This document shows, in pieces, positions 29,501-39,183 of a stretch of 64,000 bases of DNA (within the stretch, counting starts at the first letter, position 1; the number at the start of each line of letters is the position of its first letter). The stretch is from NCBI RefSeq assembly GCF_000018425.1, contig NC_010424.1, positions 1,690,501 to 1,754,500 on the forward strand, in the 5' to 3' direction. Under the pieces are notes generated by a model. That model saw only the letters and a program-made list of their open reading frames with translations. It was not told where the DNA came from and did no database searches. The stretch is from Candidatus Desulforudis audaxviator MP104C. Its GTDB lineage: Bacteria > Bacillota > Desulfotomaculia > Desulfotomaculales > Desulforudaceae. A program made the position numbers and the translations under genes.

Positions 29501-30544
29501 CTAAGCCAACTGCACTTCATTTTGACCCCGCACCACCTCCCCGATCAGGAAGGCCGGCTCCCGGTGTTCCCGCAGCGCCGCGATCACCTGGTCGGCCTCA
29601 GCCGGCGGCACCACCAGCACGAAGCCGATGCCCATGTTGAACGTCCGGTACATTTCGGATTCCTCGACCCCGCCCAGTTCCTGAATCAGGCTGAAAATGC
29701 CCGGCACCGGCCAGGTCCCGCGGCGGAGCCGGACGGCCACGCCCCGGGGCAGGATGCGGGGAATGTTCTCCAGAAGCCCCCCCCCGGTGATGTGGGCCAT
29801 GCCCCGCACCTTGAACCGCTTCAGCACGGAGAGCACGGGGCGCACGTAGATCCGGGTGGGCACCAGAAGCTCTTCACCCACCGTCCGTCCCAGAGAAGGG
29901 AGGTAGTTGTCGATTTCGTAATTCGCCACGTCAAAGAGCACTTTCCGGGCCAGCGAGTAACCGTTGCTGTGCAGCCCGGCGGACGCGCAGCCGATGAGAA
30001 GATCCCCGGCACGGATGTCCGCCCCGCTGATCACCCGGCTCCGCTCCACCACGCCCACCACGAAGCCGGCAAGGTCGTATTCATCCGGCGCGTAGAAACC
30101 CGGCATCTCGGCCGTCTCTCCGCCGATGAGCGCGCAGCCGGCCTTGCGGCAGCCCCAGGAAACGCCCTCGATGATCGCGGCCACCTTCTCGGGTTCCAGG
30201 CGGCCGACGGCGAGGTAGTCCAGGAAAAACAGCGGTTCGGCCCCGTGCACCAGAATGTCGTTCACGCACATAGCCACCAGGTCGATGCCCACGGTGTCGT
30301 GGCGGTCCGCCATAAAGGCCACGCGCAGTTTGGTGCCCACTCCGTCGGTTCCGGAAACCAGTACCGGTTCCCGGTACTTTTCGGTGTCCAGCGCAAAAAG
30401 GCCGCCGAAACCCCCGATGTCGGTCAAGACTCCGGGTCTGAAGGTCCGGCGGACCGCTTGGCGCATAAGCTCAACGGCCCGGTTCGCGGCCGCGATGTCC
30501 ACGCCGGCCGCGGCGTAGGTCAGACCCTTGTCATTCCTTTTCAT
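29501..30544 (-). CDS. purM: Phosphoribosylformylglycinamidine cyclo-ligase (AIR synthetase)
   Basis: 347 residues. Seen: [12 protein letters not shown] at the N-terminus, [45 protein letters not shown] and [19 protein letters not shown]-dependent ring closure of FGAM to AIR. ATG at 30542-30544; a TTG six codons upstream is also open. Its substrate FGAM is made by PurSQL/PurL, not encoded in this cluster. Confidence 0.96.
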   Translation of the reverse strand: MKRNDKGLTYAAAGVDIAAANRAVELMRQAVRRTFRPGVLTDIGGFGGLFALDTEKYREPVLVSGTDGVGTKLRVAFMADRHDTVGIDLVAMCVNDILVHGAEPLFFLDYLAVGRLEPEKVAAIIEGVSWGCRKAGCALIGGETAEMPGFYAPDEYDLAGFVVGVVERSRVISGADIRAGDLLIGCASAGLHSNGYSLARKVLFDVANYEIDNYLPSLGRTVGEELLVPTRIYVRPVLSVLKRFKVRGMAHITGGGLLENIPRILPRGVAVRLRRGTWPVPGIFSLIQELGGVEESEMYRTFNMGIGFVLVVPPAEADQVIAALREHREPAFLIGEVVRGQNEVQLA

Positions 30545-30604
30545 TGAAGACCGCCCACCCAATTAAAGCTTATCACAACTAAAAGCAGAACCGAAGGGGC
30601 TGTT

Positions 30605-32014
30605 TTATTTGTATTTAAAGACTGCACAGCTGCCCCCGCCGTCGACCGGAACCGGGTAGCGGCCGTCGAAACAGGCCGTGCAGAAATTCCGCCCGTAGTC
30701 CCCGAACGCCCCCAACAGCCCCTCCAGGCTAAGATAGGCCAAGGTGTCGGCTCCGGTGAACTCCCGGATCTCCTCCACTTCTTTTTCGGCGGCGATCAAC
30801 TCCTTCCGGTTGGAGGTGTCGATGCCGTAATAGCAGGGGTGGGTGATCGGCGGGGAACTCAAGCGCAGGTGAATCTCGCGCGCCCCCGCTTCCCGCAGCA
30901 GCCGCACGATCTTGCCGCTGGTCGTGCCACGCACCAGGGAATCGTCCACCAGGACCACCCGCTTCCCGGCGAGCACCTCCCGGATCGGGTTGAGTTTCAG
31001 GCGCACCCCCAGTTCGCGCTGGTTCTGGGAGGGCTGAATGAAGGTCCGGCCGATGTACCGGTTCTTCATCAACCCCTCCTCTAGGGGAATGCCCGAACCG
31101 TCCGCATAGCCCCGGGCGGCGGGCGTTCCGGAGTCGGGCACGGGGAGTACGATGTCGGCGTCCGCCGGGCACTCCCGGGCCAACTGCTCGCCCAGTTTCC
31201 GGCGGACCCGGTTCACGTTGAAGCCGTCGATGCAGCTGTCCGCCCGGGCAAAATAAATGTATTCGAACACACAGTGCGCCCAGTGTTCCCGCCTGGCGAC
31301 CTGGATCGAGTTCATTCCGTTTCGGTCCAGGACCACGATCTCACCCGGCGCCACATCCCGGAGGAAACGCGCGCCGATGGTGTCCAGAGCGCAGGATTCG
31401 GAAGCGACCACCACGGCGTTCCCCAACTCGCCGAGGCACAAGGGGCGGAAACCGTACGGGTCGCGCACGGCCAGCAACTGGTTTTCCGCCAGGATCACCA
31501 GGGAATAGGCACCCCGGATTTCCCGGACACAGTGTGCGAGCGCCTCTTCCAGGTCGCGCCCGCCGCTGCGGGCGATCAGGTTGACGATGACCTCGCTGTC
31601 CGTGGTCGTCTGAAACACCGCGCCTTCGGCGGCCAGCTGGCGGCGCAGGCTTTCGGTGTTGGTCAGGTTCCCGTTGTGGGCCAGCCCGATCTGACCGCGC
31701 CCGTAATGAAACACCAGGGGTTGGGCGTTAATCGGGTGGCTTGCCCCGGTGGTCGAATAGCGGACGTGCCCAATGGCCAGGTGTCCGCGCAGGTCGTTGA
31801 TCACCCGGTCGTTGAACACTTCCGGAATCAGGCCCATCCCCTTATGCAGTTCGATGCGCCACCCGTCGGCAACCGCCATCCCCGCGCTTTCCTGCCCGCG
31901 GTGTTGGAGGGCGTACAGGCCGTAAAAGGTTAACCGGGCCACATCCAGTCCGGGTCCGTAGATACCGAACACACCGCAGTAGTGCCGCGGTCGGTCTTCG
32001 ATGTGCAACTCCAA
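30605..32014 (-). CDS. purF: Amidophosphoribosyltransferase
   Basis: 469 residues. First committed step of purine synthesis. A 12-residue propeptide precedes the glutaminase nucleophile Cys13 (HYCGVFGIYG). The PRPP-binding loop is VVLVDDSLVRGTTSGKI (about 345-361), and the C-terminal FCTACFDG plus upstream cysteines suggest the Bacillus-type iron-sulfur cluster. TTG start at 32012-32014 behind AGGAG. Its start is only 7 bases from the purC stop, where many Firmicutes carry purS-purQ-purL. Confidence 0.96.
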   Translation of the reverse strand: MELHIEDRPRHYCGVFGIYGPGLDVARLTFYGLYALQHRGQESAGMAVADGWRIELHKGMGLIPEVFNDRVINDLRGHLAIGHVRYSTTGASHPINAQPLVFHYGRGQIGLAHNGNLTNTESLRRQLAAEGAVFQTTTDSEVIVNLIARSGGRDLEEALAHCVREIRGAYSLVILAENQLLAVRDPYGFRPLCLGELGNAVVVASESCALDTIGARFLRDVAPGEIVVLDRNGMNSIQVARREHWAHCVFEYIYFARADSCIDGFNVNRVRRKLGEQLARECPADADIVLPVPDSGTPAARGYADGSGIPLEEGLMKNRYIGRTFIQPSQNQRELGVRLKLNPIREVLAGKRVVLVDDSLVRGTTSGKIVRLLREAGAREIHLRLSSPPITHPCYYGIDTSNRKELIAAEKEVEEIREFTGADTLAYLSLEGLLGAFGDYGRNFCTACFDGRYPVPVDGGGSCAVFKYK

Positions 32015-32021
32015 CCCACTC

Positions 32022-32732
32022 CTATCTGATCAGGCGCCTCATTATCTCGGCGTAGGCTTCCTCCACCCCGCCCAGATCACGGCGAAACCGGTCCTTGTCG
32101 AGCTTTTTCTTGGTGTCCCGGTCCCACAGCCGGCAGGTGTCGGGAGAAATCTCGTCGGCGAGGACAAGCCGCCCGTCGTCGAGGGTCCGCCCAAATTCCA
32201 GCTTAAAGTCCACCAGGTCAATCCCCCGGCCGGCCAGGTACTCCTTCAAAACCTCGTTCACCACCAGCGCCGCCGCCCGCATGGCCTCCACCTCTTCGGG
32301 CGCGGCCAGGTTCAGGAGCCGGATGTGGTCGTTGTTGATCAGCGGGTCATGCAGTTCGTCGCTTTTGTAATAGGTCTCCACCACCGGTTGGTCAAGGACC
32401 AGGCCTTCCTCCAGCCCCAGGCGCTTGGCCAGGCTGCCGGCGGTGATGTTCCGCACCACGATTTCCAGGGCAATGATCCGCACCGCCCGGACCACCATCT
32501 CCCGGTCGCTCACGAGCTCCACGAAATGCGTAGGCACCCCGTGCCGCTCCAGCAACTGGAACAGGTGCGCGGACACCAGGTTGTTCACAACGCCCTTGCC
32601 GGCGATCGTGCCCTTCTTCAGGCCGTCGAACGCCGTGGCGTCGTCCTTGTATTCCACCAGGTACAGCCCCGGGTCGGGTGTCCGGTAAATCTTCTTGGCC
32701 TTACCCTCATACAAAAACTCGGTCTTTTCCAT
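32022..32732 (-). CDS. purC: SAICAR synthetase
   Basis: 236 residues. Joins aspartate to CAIR. Seen: [13 protein letters not shown] at the N-terminus, [29 protein letters not shown] and DFKLEFGR. I chose ATG 32730-32732 because it matches family starts; GGAGG lies upstream of it within the longer frame (ATG 32756), although spacing is long. Between purB and purF. Confidence 0.95.
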   Translation of the reverse strand: MEKTEFLYEGKAKKIYRTPDPGLYLVEYKDDATAFDGLKKGTIAGKGVVNNLVSAHLFQLLERHGVPTHFVELVSDREMVVRAVRIIALEIVVRNITAGSLAKRLGLEEGLVLDQPVVETYYKSDELHDPLINNDHIRLLNLAAPEEVEAMRAAALVVNEVLKEYLAGRGIDLVDFKLEFGRTLDDGRLVLADEISPDTCRLWDRDTKKKLDKDRFRRDLGGVEEAYAEIMRRLIR

Positions 32733-32771
32733 AGTTGATACTTGTTGATCCTCCATAAATATTCGCGTTGT

Positions 32772-34070
32772 TTATTCGGACAGCCCGAACCGGCTGTAAA
32801 CCCGGCCGATCCGCTTGGTAAAATAACCGTAGTCAAACAGCGCGTCCAACTCCTCCGGACCCAAGACCGCCTGCACCCCGGGATCTTCACCCAGCAACTC
32901 CCGCAAGGGGCGGCCGGTTTCCCAACAGCGCATGGCGTTGTCCTGGACCAGCGCGTAGGCCGCTTCCCGCGAGAGCCCCTTCTCGATCAGGGCCAAAAGC
33001 ACCCGCTGGGAAAACACCAGCCCGTGGGTGCGCTCCAGGTTCCGGCGCATGTTGTCCGGATACACCAGGAGGTCGGTCACCACGTCCGTGAACCGGAACA
33101 CCATATAGTCCAGCACCGTGGTGCTGTCCGGGATCACCACCCGCTCCACCGAGGAATGGGAGATATCCCGCTCGTGCCAGAGGGCCACGTTTTCGAGTCC
33201 CACGATCGCGTTCGCCCGCAGGAGCCTGGCAAGACCCGAAATCCGCTCGCACACGATGGGGTTGCGCTTGTGCGGCATCGCCGAAGAGCCCTTTTGCCCA
33301 GCCCGGAAAGGCTCCTCCACCTCCCGCAGGTCGGTGCGCTGCAGGTTCCTGATCTCCACCGCGAATTTCTCCAACCCGCTTCCGATCACAGCCAGCGCCG
33401 CCAGGAAGGCGGCGTGCCGGTCCCGCTGGATTACCTGGGTGGAGACTTTCTCCGGGGTCAGGCCCAGCCTAGCGCAAACGTACTCCTCCACAAACGGGTC
33501 GACCGTCGAGTAGGTGCCCACCGCCCCGGCGAGCTTACCCACGCTGATCTCGGCGATCGCCCGGTCCATTCGCTCCAGCCCGCGCTCCACCTCGGCCGCC
33601 CAGAGCAAAAACTTCAAGCCCAACGTAGTCGGTTCGGCATGCACGCCGTGCGTCCGGCCCGGCATCAGGGTGTCCCGGTATGCCTCGGCCTGCCGCAGAA
33701 GCACCGCGTGCAGTTTCTCCAGCCGTCTCCGGATCAAAAGGCCGGCTTCGCGCATCCGCACCGCCAACGCCGTGTCCACCACGTCCGACGAAGTCAGCCC
33801 CAGGTGCAGGTAGCGGGCCTCCACACCCACGTATTCCCCTACACAGGTTAGAAAAGCAATCACGTCGTGGCGGGTCGTCTTTTCAATCTCCAGGATCCGG
33901 GCCACGTCGAAGCGGGCCCGCTCTCGGATCACCCGCACGGCCTCCCGAGGCACCTGACCCAATTCGGCCATAGCCTCGGCCGCCAGCACCTCTATTTCCA
34001 GCCACTTGGCGAAGCGGTTTTCGTCCGACCAGATCCGGCCCATTTCCGGCAGGGTATACCGTTCAATCAC
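32772..34070 (-). CDS. purB: Adenylosuccinate lyase
   Basis: 432 residues. Fumarase-superfamily enzyme releasing fumarate from SAICAR and adenylosuccinate. Seen: [36 protein letters not shown] and the signature loop [14 protein letters not shown] at 34068-34070 with GGGGGAGA at 8 bases. It overlaps the end of the purE stub by 8 bases and probably relies on that stub for coupling or promoter. Confidence 0.96.
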   Translation of the reverse strand: MIERYTLPEMGRIWSDENRFAKWLEIEVLAAEAMAELGQVPREAVRVIRERARFDVARILEIEKTTRHDVIAFLTCVGEYVGVEARYLHLGLTSSDVVDTALAVRMREAGLLIRRRLEKLHAVLLRQAEAYRDTLMPGRTHGVHAEPTTLGLKFLLWAAEVERGLERMDRAIAEISVGKLAGAVGTYSTVDPFVEEYVCARLGLTPEKVSTQVIQRDRHAAFLAALAVIGSGLEKFAVEIRNLQRTDLREVEEPFRAGQKGSSAMPHKRNPIVCERISGLARLLRANAIVGLENVALWHERDISHSSVERVVIPDSTTVLDYMVFRFTDVVTDLLVYPDNMRRNLERTHGLVFSQRVLLALIEKGLSREAAYALVQDNAMRCWETGRPLRELLGEDPGVQAVLGPEELDALFDYGYFTKRIGRVYSRFGLSE

Positions 34071-34152
34071 CGGGGCCGTCTCCCCCCTCCCCGGCATAGG
34101 CCACGGCCTGACTACCCATCAGGATTCCAACTAAAGGATCCGCCAAAGCCAT
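34063..34152 (-). pseudogene. purE: purE 5' remnant (29 codons)
   Basis: An ATG at 34150-34152 with a strong GGAGGTG upstream starts MALADPLVGILMGSQ, the usual N-terminus of N5-CAIR mutase PurE (PLVGIxMGSxSD). After the Gln the homology stops and the frame runs AVAYAGEGGDG to a TGA inside the purB start. The rest of purE (about 145 residues) appears deleted, joining codon 15 to the region just before purB. The purE ribosome binding site and promoter survive and may now serve purB. Confidence 0.7.
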
Positions 34153-34176
34153 CCACCTCCGACTCGTGCTATTTTC

Positions 34177-34182
34177 ATTATA
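34177..34182 (-). promoter_or_regulatory. TATAAT -10 box of the pur operon
   Basis: A perfect TATAAT in the minus sense, 25 bases before the purE-stub ATG. The -35 region is poor (AAGGGATT). No purine riboswitch or PurR box was recognised in the roughly 130 bases upstream. Confidence 0.5.
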
Positions 34183-34313
34183 ACGTATCCCACGAAGGAA
34201 TCCCTTACCACCCTCGATTCTCCTCATCCATCCGGCAGAACCGCCCCTCAGGTTACCTCCTGTATACGCTGTGCGGCGCGCCGGGGCGCTGACCGCAGGT
34301 CCCCTTGGGAGCA

Positions 34314-35855
34314 TTACTCCCACTCTATGGTTCCCGGTGGCTTGGACGTAATGTCGTACACCACCCGGTTGATGCCTTTCACCTCGTTGACCAGCCGCCG
34401 TGACATCGTCTCCAGCACCTCGTACGGCAGCCGCACCCAGTCGGCGGTCATGGCGTCCACGCTTTCCACCGCCCGGATCACAATAGTATAGCCGTAAGTC
34501 CGCTCATCCCCCATCACACCCACGCTCCGAATAGGAGGCAGCACGGCGAAGGACTGCCAGACCTGCCGGTACAGCCCGGCCCGCCGGATCTCCTCGTCCA
34601 CGACCGCGTCGGCCGCGCGCAAGCACTCCAGTTTCTCCCGGGTGACCTCGCCCAGCACGCGCACCGCCAGCCCCGGCCCCGGGAAAGGCTGCCGCCACAC
34701 GATCTCTTCCGGCAGGCCCAACTCCTCACCGAGCACGCGCACCTCATCCTTGAAAAGCCAACGCAGCGGTTCAATCAGCTTAAAACGGATGTCTTCGGGA
34801 AGCCCCCCGACGTTGTGGTGGGTCTTGATCACCGCCCCGGTGGCCGTTCCGCTCTCCACCACGTCCGGGTAGATGGTCCCCTGGACCAGGAAGTCGATCG
34901 GGCCGAGCTTGGCCGCTTCCTCCTCAAAGACCCGGATGAACTCCGTCCCGATGATCCGCCGTTTAGCCTCCGGGTCTTCCACCCCGGCCAGGCGGTCCAA
35001 AAAGCGGTCCTGGGCTTCCACGTGCACCAGCCGCATCCCGAAGCGGCGCGCGAAGGTCTCCCGTACCTGTTCGGACTCACCCTGCCGCAGCAGGCCGTGA
35101 TCGACAAACACGCAGGTCAGCCGGTCTCCCACGGCCCGGTGCACCAGCGCCGCCGCCACCGAAGAGTCCACACCCCCGCTCAGGGCGCACAACACCCGGC
35201 CGTCACCGACCTCCCGCCGAATCTGGGCGACCGCGTCCTCCAGGAACGAAGACATGGTCCAGTCTCCGCGGCAGCCGCACACCTCGTAAAGAAAACGCTG
35301 CAGAATCTGAACACCCCTGGGGGTATGCCGCACCTCGGGGTGAAACTGCAACCCGAACAACTTCCGCACCGGGTCGGCCATCGCCGCGACGGGCGAGTGG
35401 GCGGTGCGCGCCGTAACCGCGAAACCCGGGGGCGGCGCGTCCACCCGGTCGCCGTGGCTCATCCAGCACCTTTCACGGTCCTCCAGTCCCCGGAACAAAC
35501 CGCTCCCGTCCAACACCTCTAGCTCGGTCTTGCCGTATTCCCGCCGCTCCGCCGGTGAGACCGTGCCGCCAAGCTGGCGGGCCATCAGCTGCATGCCGTA
35601 GCAGATCCCCAGGATCGGAATCCCGGCGTCGTAAAGCGAAACCGCGCACTGGGGCGCGCCCTCCTGGTAGACGCTCGACGGGCCGCCGGAAAAGACAATC
35701 CCCTTCGGCCGCCGGGAGACGATGTCCTCCGCGGGAGTGTGGTAGGGCAGGATTTCGCAATAAACCCGGCACTCTCTGATCCGCCGGGCGATCAGCTGGG
35801 TGTACTGCCCGCCGAAATCGAGCACCAGCACAAACTCATCAACGGGTGCCTGCAC
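34314..35855 (-). CDS. guaA: GMP synthase (glutamine-hydrolysing)
   Basis: 513 residues. Converts XMP to GMP. The glutaminase domain has Cys85 in [12 protein letters not shown] and the His/Glu in [12 protein letters not shown]. The ATP-pyrophosphatase domain has the P-loop [12 protein letters not shown], and the C-terminal dimer domain ends [12 protein letters not shown] at 35853-35855 behind GGAGGAGG. Probably co-transcribed with hpt, 29 bases upstream. Confidence 0.97.
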   Translation of the reverse strand: MQAPVDEFVLVLDFGGQYTQLIARRIRECRVYCEILPYHTPAEDIVSRRPKGIVFSGGPSSVYQEGAPQCAVSLYDAGIPILGICYGMQLMARQLGGTVSPAERREYGKTELEVLDGSGLFRGLEDRERCWMSHGDRVDAPPPGFAVTARTAHSPVAAMADPVRKLFGLQFHPEVRHTPRGVQILQRFLYEVCGCRGDWTMSSFLEDAVAQIRREVGDGRVLCALSGGVDSSVAAALVHRAVGDRLTCVFVDHGLLRQGESEQVRETFARRFGMRLVHVEAQDRFLDRLAGVEDPEAKRRIIGTEFIRVFEEEAAKLGPIDFLVQGTIYPDVVESGTATGAVIKTHHNVGGLPEDIRFKLIEPLRWLFKDEVRVLGEELGLPEEIVWRQPFPGPGLAVRVLGEVTREKLECLRAADAVVDEEIRRAGLYRQVWQSFAVLPPIRSVGVMGDERTYGYTIVIRAVESVDAMTADWVRLPYEVLETMSRRLVNEVKGINRVVYDITSKPPGTIEWE

Positions 35856-35884
35856 GGGGGAACCTCCTCCTGAATTCACCATTC

Positions 35885-36457
35885 CTATTCTGAATTCTGG
35901 ATTCTGAATTCTGAATTCTTCTTCCCATAGACCTCGGGCTTCAGAACCCAGACGTCGGGCAAGTTGCGGTAGCGCCCGCCGTAGTCCAGCCCATATCCGA
36001 CCACGAACTCGTCCGGAATCACAAAACCCGGGTAATCGATCGGCACCTCGACCCGCCGCCGGTTGGGCTTGTCCAGCAACACACAGACCCGCAGGCTGGC
36101 CGGGTTCCGGGTGCGGAGAGTTTCCAGCAGGTAGTTCAGGGTGAGGCCGGTGTCGACGATGTCCTCGATCAGGAGCACGTCTTGGCCCTCGATGCTCTCA
36201 TCCAGGTCCTTCAGGATGCGGACCACCCCGGATGAGGAAGAGGAAAGGCCGTAGCTGGCTACGGCCATGAAATCGAAAGAAACGGGTATGGAGATGGCCC
36301 GGACCAGGTCGGCCATAAAGATGGTAGAGCCCTTCAGGATGCCAACGGTTAAGAGTTGCTTTCCCGCGTAGTCCCTGGAGATCTTCCAGCCCAACTCGGC
36401 GACCTTGGCCTCGATATCCCGCCCCGGGACCAGAATCCGGTCCAGGTCGGAGTGCAT
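35885..36457 (-). CDS. hpt: Hypoxanthine phosphoribosyltransferase
   Basis: 190 residues. Salvages hypoxanthine and guanine with PRPP. Seen: [17 protein letters not shown], the PRPP loop [19 protein letters not shown], and [19 protein letters not shown] at 36455-36457 with GGAGATG at good spacing. The last ten residues ([10 protein letters not shown]) are encoded by a 7-base tandem repeat, so the natural C-terminus has probably been extended. Confidence 0.96.
   Translation of the reverse strand: MHSDLDRILVPGRDIEAKVAELGWKISRDYAGKQLLTVGILKGSTIFMADLVRAISIPVSFDFMAVASYGLSSSSSGVVRILKDLDESIEGQDVLLIEDIVDTGLTLNYLLETLRTRNPASLRVCVLLDKPNRRRVEVPIDYPGFVIPDEFVVGYGLDYGGRYRNLPDVWVLKPEVYGKKNSEFRIQNSE
35887..35919. 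repeat. Seven-base tandem repeat at the hpt 3' end
   Basis: About 4.7 units of GAATTCT/GGATTCT. It encodes the hpt C-terminal tail and ends at its stop. A similar array lies at 49849-49875 beside mvhA. Confidence 0.75.
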
Positions 36458-36504
36458 GCGTTCATCTCCGTTCACACGCGAAATAACGGGAAAAATCTGG
36501 CCTG

Positions 36505-36534
36505 ATTATAACAGGAGAAACGCCCGGATGTCAA
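36505..36534 (-). promoter_or_regulatory. Sigma-A promoter of hpt-guaA
   Basis: TTGACA (36534-36529), 18-base spacer, TATAAT (36510-36505): both hexamers are perfect consensus. Transcription should start near 36498, about 40 bases before the hpt ATG. Confidence 0.85.
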
Positions 36535-36634
36535 CGCAACCGGGCGCCGGAAGAAGCAGCGAAGCCGGAATACCGCTCGATGGGCTGTATTCCCACCTCA
36601 GGGGAAGCCAACTGCAAGGAGCTATTTTTCTTCC

Positions 36635-37348
36635 TTATTCCTCGGGCGCAGTATCGGGCGGTTCAATTACGATCTTGCCGTTGTGGTCCCAAAGCTCGAT
36701 CTCCACCAGCAGCCGCTGGCCCTTGGCACTTTTGCTCTCCGCGGAGACCTGGGCCCTGGTGATCAGGTGGTCGCGGGAGTCGATCCACAGCCGGTAGTCA
36801 AAGTCGGTGAACTGCATCTCGAGGAAGGGGTTCATCACCATCGGGCTGAACTCCAGGATTTCGTTGGTCCGGCCGATCCGCCCGTCCCGGCCCTCGTAGA
36901 GGATTTCTGGTACATCCTTGAAGTTGAACACGCTCAAGGGGTTGAGTTCGGTAATAAAGAGTTCCGACTGGGCCAGCCGGTTGCCCTTCAGAACCAACCA
37001 CTTGTCGGTGATCTGGTCCCGCATATAGGTGGTGTCGTCGATCTGGACCAGTTCAATCGGGCTGTTGATCAGGGTGCCCTTGATATAAGTCCGGTCGGGC
37101 ACGACCGTGGCCCCTTCAACCTTGCTGAAGTAGCGCGGTTCTTCACCCGGGGTCTCAAGGCGGGAGTTGATGCGAAACCGGTAGGATTCGCTGGCCCTGG
37201 TTTTTTCCAGGGCTTCGGCCAGCAGCGCCTCCTTCTCCACCCCGGGAGCCGGAATGAAACCTTTCAGCACCCAGAACGCCAGGACCACCACCACCGCCAC
37301 CGCCAGCAGCAGCCAGAGCCTGCTCCGGGGCATCACCACCCATCGCAT
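36635..37348 (-). CDS. Membrane-anchored extracytoplasmic protein, LolA/LppX-like fold possible
   Basis: 237 residues. An N-terminal helix (LWLLLAVAVVVVLAFWVL) anchors an outside domain starting GFIPAPGVEKEALLAEALEKT. The segments SYRFRINSRLE, TYIKGTLINSPIELVQI and YRLWIDSRDHLITRAQV resemble the beta-rich lipoprotein-carrier-like domains common in Firmicutes. ATG at 37346-37348 behind GGGGAGGGG. Monocistronic, divergent from the DUF1015 gene. Function not known. Confidence 0.7.
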   Translation of the reverse strand: MRWVVMPRSRLWLLLAVAVVVVLAFWVLKGFIPAPGVEKEALLAEALEKTRASESYRFRINSRLETPGEEPRYFSKVEGATVVPDRTYIKGTLINSPIELVQIDDTTYMRDQITDKWLVLKGNRLAQSELFITELNPLSVFNFKDVPEILYEGRDGRIGRTNEILEFSPMVMNPFLEMQFTDFDYRLWIDSRDHLITRAQVSAESKSAKGQRLLVEIELWDHNGKIVIEPPDTAPEE

Positions 37349-37474
37349 CCGGACCCCTCCCCGCCAGAATTGCGCGTTCCCCTGCGTACACTTAGACATA
37401 AATACGCGGGGCGGGCAGGGAATATGCCGGGGACGTCCAATAAGCTCCACCTTTATCCACGGGTTGTTTTAAGT

Positions 37475-37480
37475 TATAAT
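37475..37480 (+). promoter_or_regulatory. TATAAT -10 box upstream of the DUF1015 gene
   Basis: Perfect TATAAT, 58 bases before the TTG start; the -35 candidate TTTATC at 17 bases is weak (3 of 6). Confidence 0.45.
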
Positions 37481-37537
37481 TGAGCCGGGACAATCCCAGC
37501 CGCGCAATTTCAATCCGTACGAGGAGGCCCCACAAGT

Positions 37538-38821
37538 TTGGCCAGAATCCTGCCCATCCGGGGACTGCGCTACAACCCGGCAGTGGTCGAAGACTTGTCC
37601 CTGGTCGTCACCCCGCCCTACGACGTGATCGACGAGGAAGCCCAGAACCGCTACTACGAACGTCATCCGCACAACATCATCCGTCTGGAATACAACCGGA
37701 TCCACCCCGGGGACACCGCGGCCGACAACCGGTACACGCGGGCCGCGGCCACGTTCCGGCAGTGGCGCCGCGAGGGCGTGTTGGTGCGCGAAAAACAGCC
37801 GGCCCTCTACCTGTACGAACAGGAATTCAGTCTGCGCGGGCGGACGTTGACCCGACGCGGTTTTTTTTGCGCCCTGTATCTAGAGCCGTACAGCACCGGG
37901 ACGGTGCGCCCCCACGAGGAGACTATGGCCGGGGCCAAGCAGGACCGCCTGAACCTGTTGCGCGCCTGCCGGGCGAACTTCAGCCCCATTTTCGGACTGT
38001 ACGCCGAAAAGGAACTGACGGCGGTGCAGACCCTGGTGGAGGCGGCCGCCCCCGAGCCCGCCGTCGATTTCCGTGATGAGCAGGGGCAAACGCACCGGCT
38101 CTGGCCGGTCAGCGACCCCCGGGCAATCAACAAGGTGCTGTTCATCCTGGAACAGTACCCCGTGTTTCTGGCCGACGGCCATCACCGGTACGAAACCGCC
38201 CTGGCCTACCGTGATGAAATCAGCGCCCCCGGTCTTCACAACTCCGTGCTGATCGTGCTGGTCAGCCTGTACGACCCCGGACTGGTAATCCTCCCCACCC
38301 ACCGCCTGGTGAAGAGTCCGCGGGGCCTGGAGGCGGCCGCCCTCCTGGCCGCGCTGGAGACCCACTTCGAGGTGCACCCGGTGGAAACGGCCGATTTTAG
38401 GGCCTTTATGACCGACCTGGAAGGCCGGCCGCGGTATACTTTTGGGCTTTACACCGGGGCCGGCCGGTTGCACTTCGTAACCCTGAAGCCGGAACTGGAT
38501 CTGGAGCTCCTGATGCCGGCCGACCGCTCTTCTAACTGGCGGCGGCTGGAGGTGTCCGTCCTGCACCACCTGATCCTGGAGAAGCTCCTGGGCATCGGCG
38601 GCGCCGAGCGCGCCCACGGGGACTACCTTAAATACACCCGGGAAGAGGAGGGCGCGCTTTCCCGGGTCGATGCCGGGGAGTACGATTTCGCCTTCTTCCT
38701 GAACCCGCCCGGCGTCGAGGAACTGGTGGCCGTGGCCGAGGACGGGGAACGCATGCCCCAGAAGTCCACCTACTTCTACCCGAAGCTCAGCGCCGGGCTC
38801 GTGCTGAACGCCTTCGACTGA
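37538..38821 (+). CDS. DUF1015 family protein
   Basis: 427 residues, cytoplasmic. Whole-length match to DUF1015 by its signatures: ILPIRGLRYNP and VVTPPYDVIDEEAQNRYYERHPHN at the start, HFLADGHHRYETAL (FLADGHHRYET, about 207-217), and NPPGVEELVAVAEDGERMPQKSTYFYPK at the end. The family is related to the SbnI free-serine kinase group and is common next to amino-acid genes. TTG start at 37538 with GAGGAGG upstream. The substrate here is unknown. Confidence 0.85.
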   Translation: MARILPIRGLRYNPAVVEDLSLVVTPPYDVIDEEAQNRYYERHPHNIIRLEYNRIHPGDTAADNRYTRAAATFRQWRREGVLVREKQPALYLYEQEFSLRGRTLTRRGFFCALYLEPYSTGTVRPHEETMAGAKQDRLNLLRACRANFSPIFGLYAEKELTAVQTLVEAAAPEPAVDFRDEQGQTHRLWPVSDPRAINKVLFILEQYPVFLADGHHRYETALAYRDEISAPGLHNSVLIVLVSLYDPGLVILPTHRLVKSPRGLEAAALLAALETHFEVHPVETADFRAFMTDLEGRPRYTFGLYTGAGRLHFVTLKPELDLELLMPADRSSNWRRLEVSVLHHLILEKLLGIGGAERAHGDYLKYTREEEGALSRVDAGEYDFAFFLNPPGVEELVAVAEDGERMPQKSTYFYPKLSAGLVLNAFD

Positions 38822-39183
38822 CACCAAATTTTGTTCACAATTGGGAAGGAATCGAAGCCCCGGATGTAGAATTACCGGGCAGTGCCGGCACGAAGCCGCA
38901 TTCCCGGCGCAAAGCGCCCTACCTCGGACGGCAAGCGAAGCGCAAAACGGATGAACCATGAAGGTTCCGGCCCGCCGAAGCGGGACAGTACTTCGTGGTT
39001 TTTGTTTTTTGTTTTCGCTTATGAGTAGTGAAGAACCACGATGTCCACCGGTCGGTCGATTCCAGCGCGCAGTCTTTTCCGCCGGGGGAAAATCACACTC
39101 TCTAAGGAGGGTAGGGGTTAGGGATGGGTTATGTGGCAAGCCTCGGCACGAAAAAACCACACTCTTGAGGAGGTAGATAGAAA
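38822..39183 (+). other. Leader region of the DUF4198 gene
   Basis: About 360 bases without a convincing gene. It holds the DUF1015 terminator at its left. It also holds two related SD-like blocks, CACACTCTCTAAGGAGGGTAG (39096-39116) and CACACTCTTGAGGAGGTAG (39157-39175). Between them ATG 39124 opens a 14-codon frame (MGYVASLGTKKPHS) that stops inside the second SD, like a leader peptide. No metal riboswitch was recognised. Confidence 0.45.
38954..39013 (+). terminator. Terminator-like hairpin after the DUF1015 gene
   Basis: Outer arms AACCATGAAG and CTTCGTGGTT surround an inner CCCGC-CGAA-GCGGG hairpin, followed by a run of T broken by single G. It fits a rho-independent terminator for the plus strand. 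Confidence 0.55.

Noticed and set aside
34183-34313. Purine riboswitch upstream of the pur operon
   Set aside because: I could not find the conserved three-way junction loops (such as TATA...GTCTCTAC) in this region.
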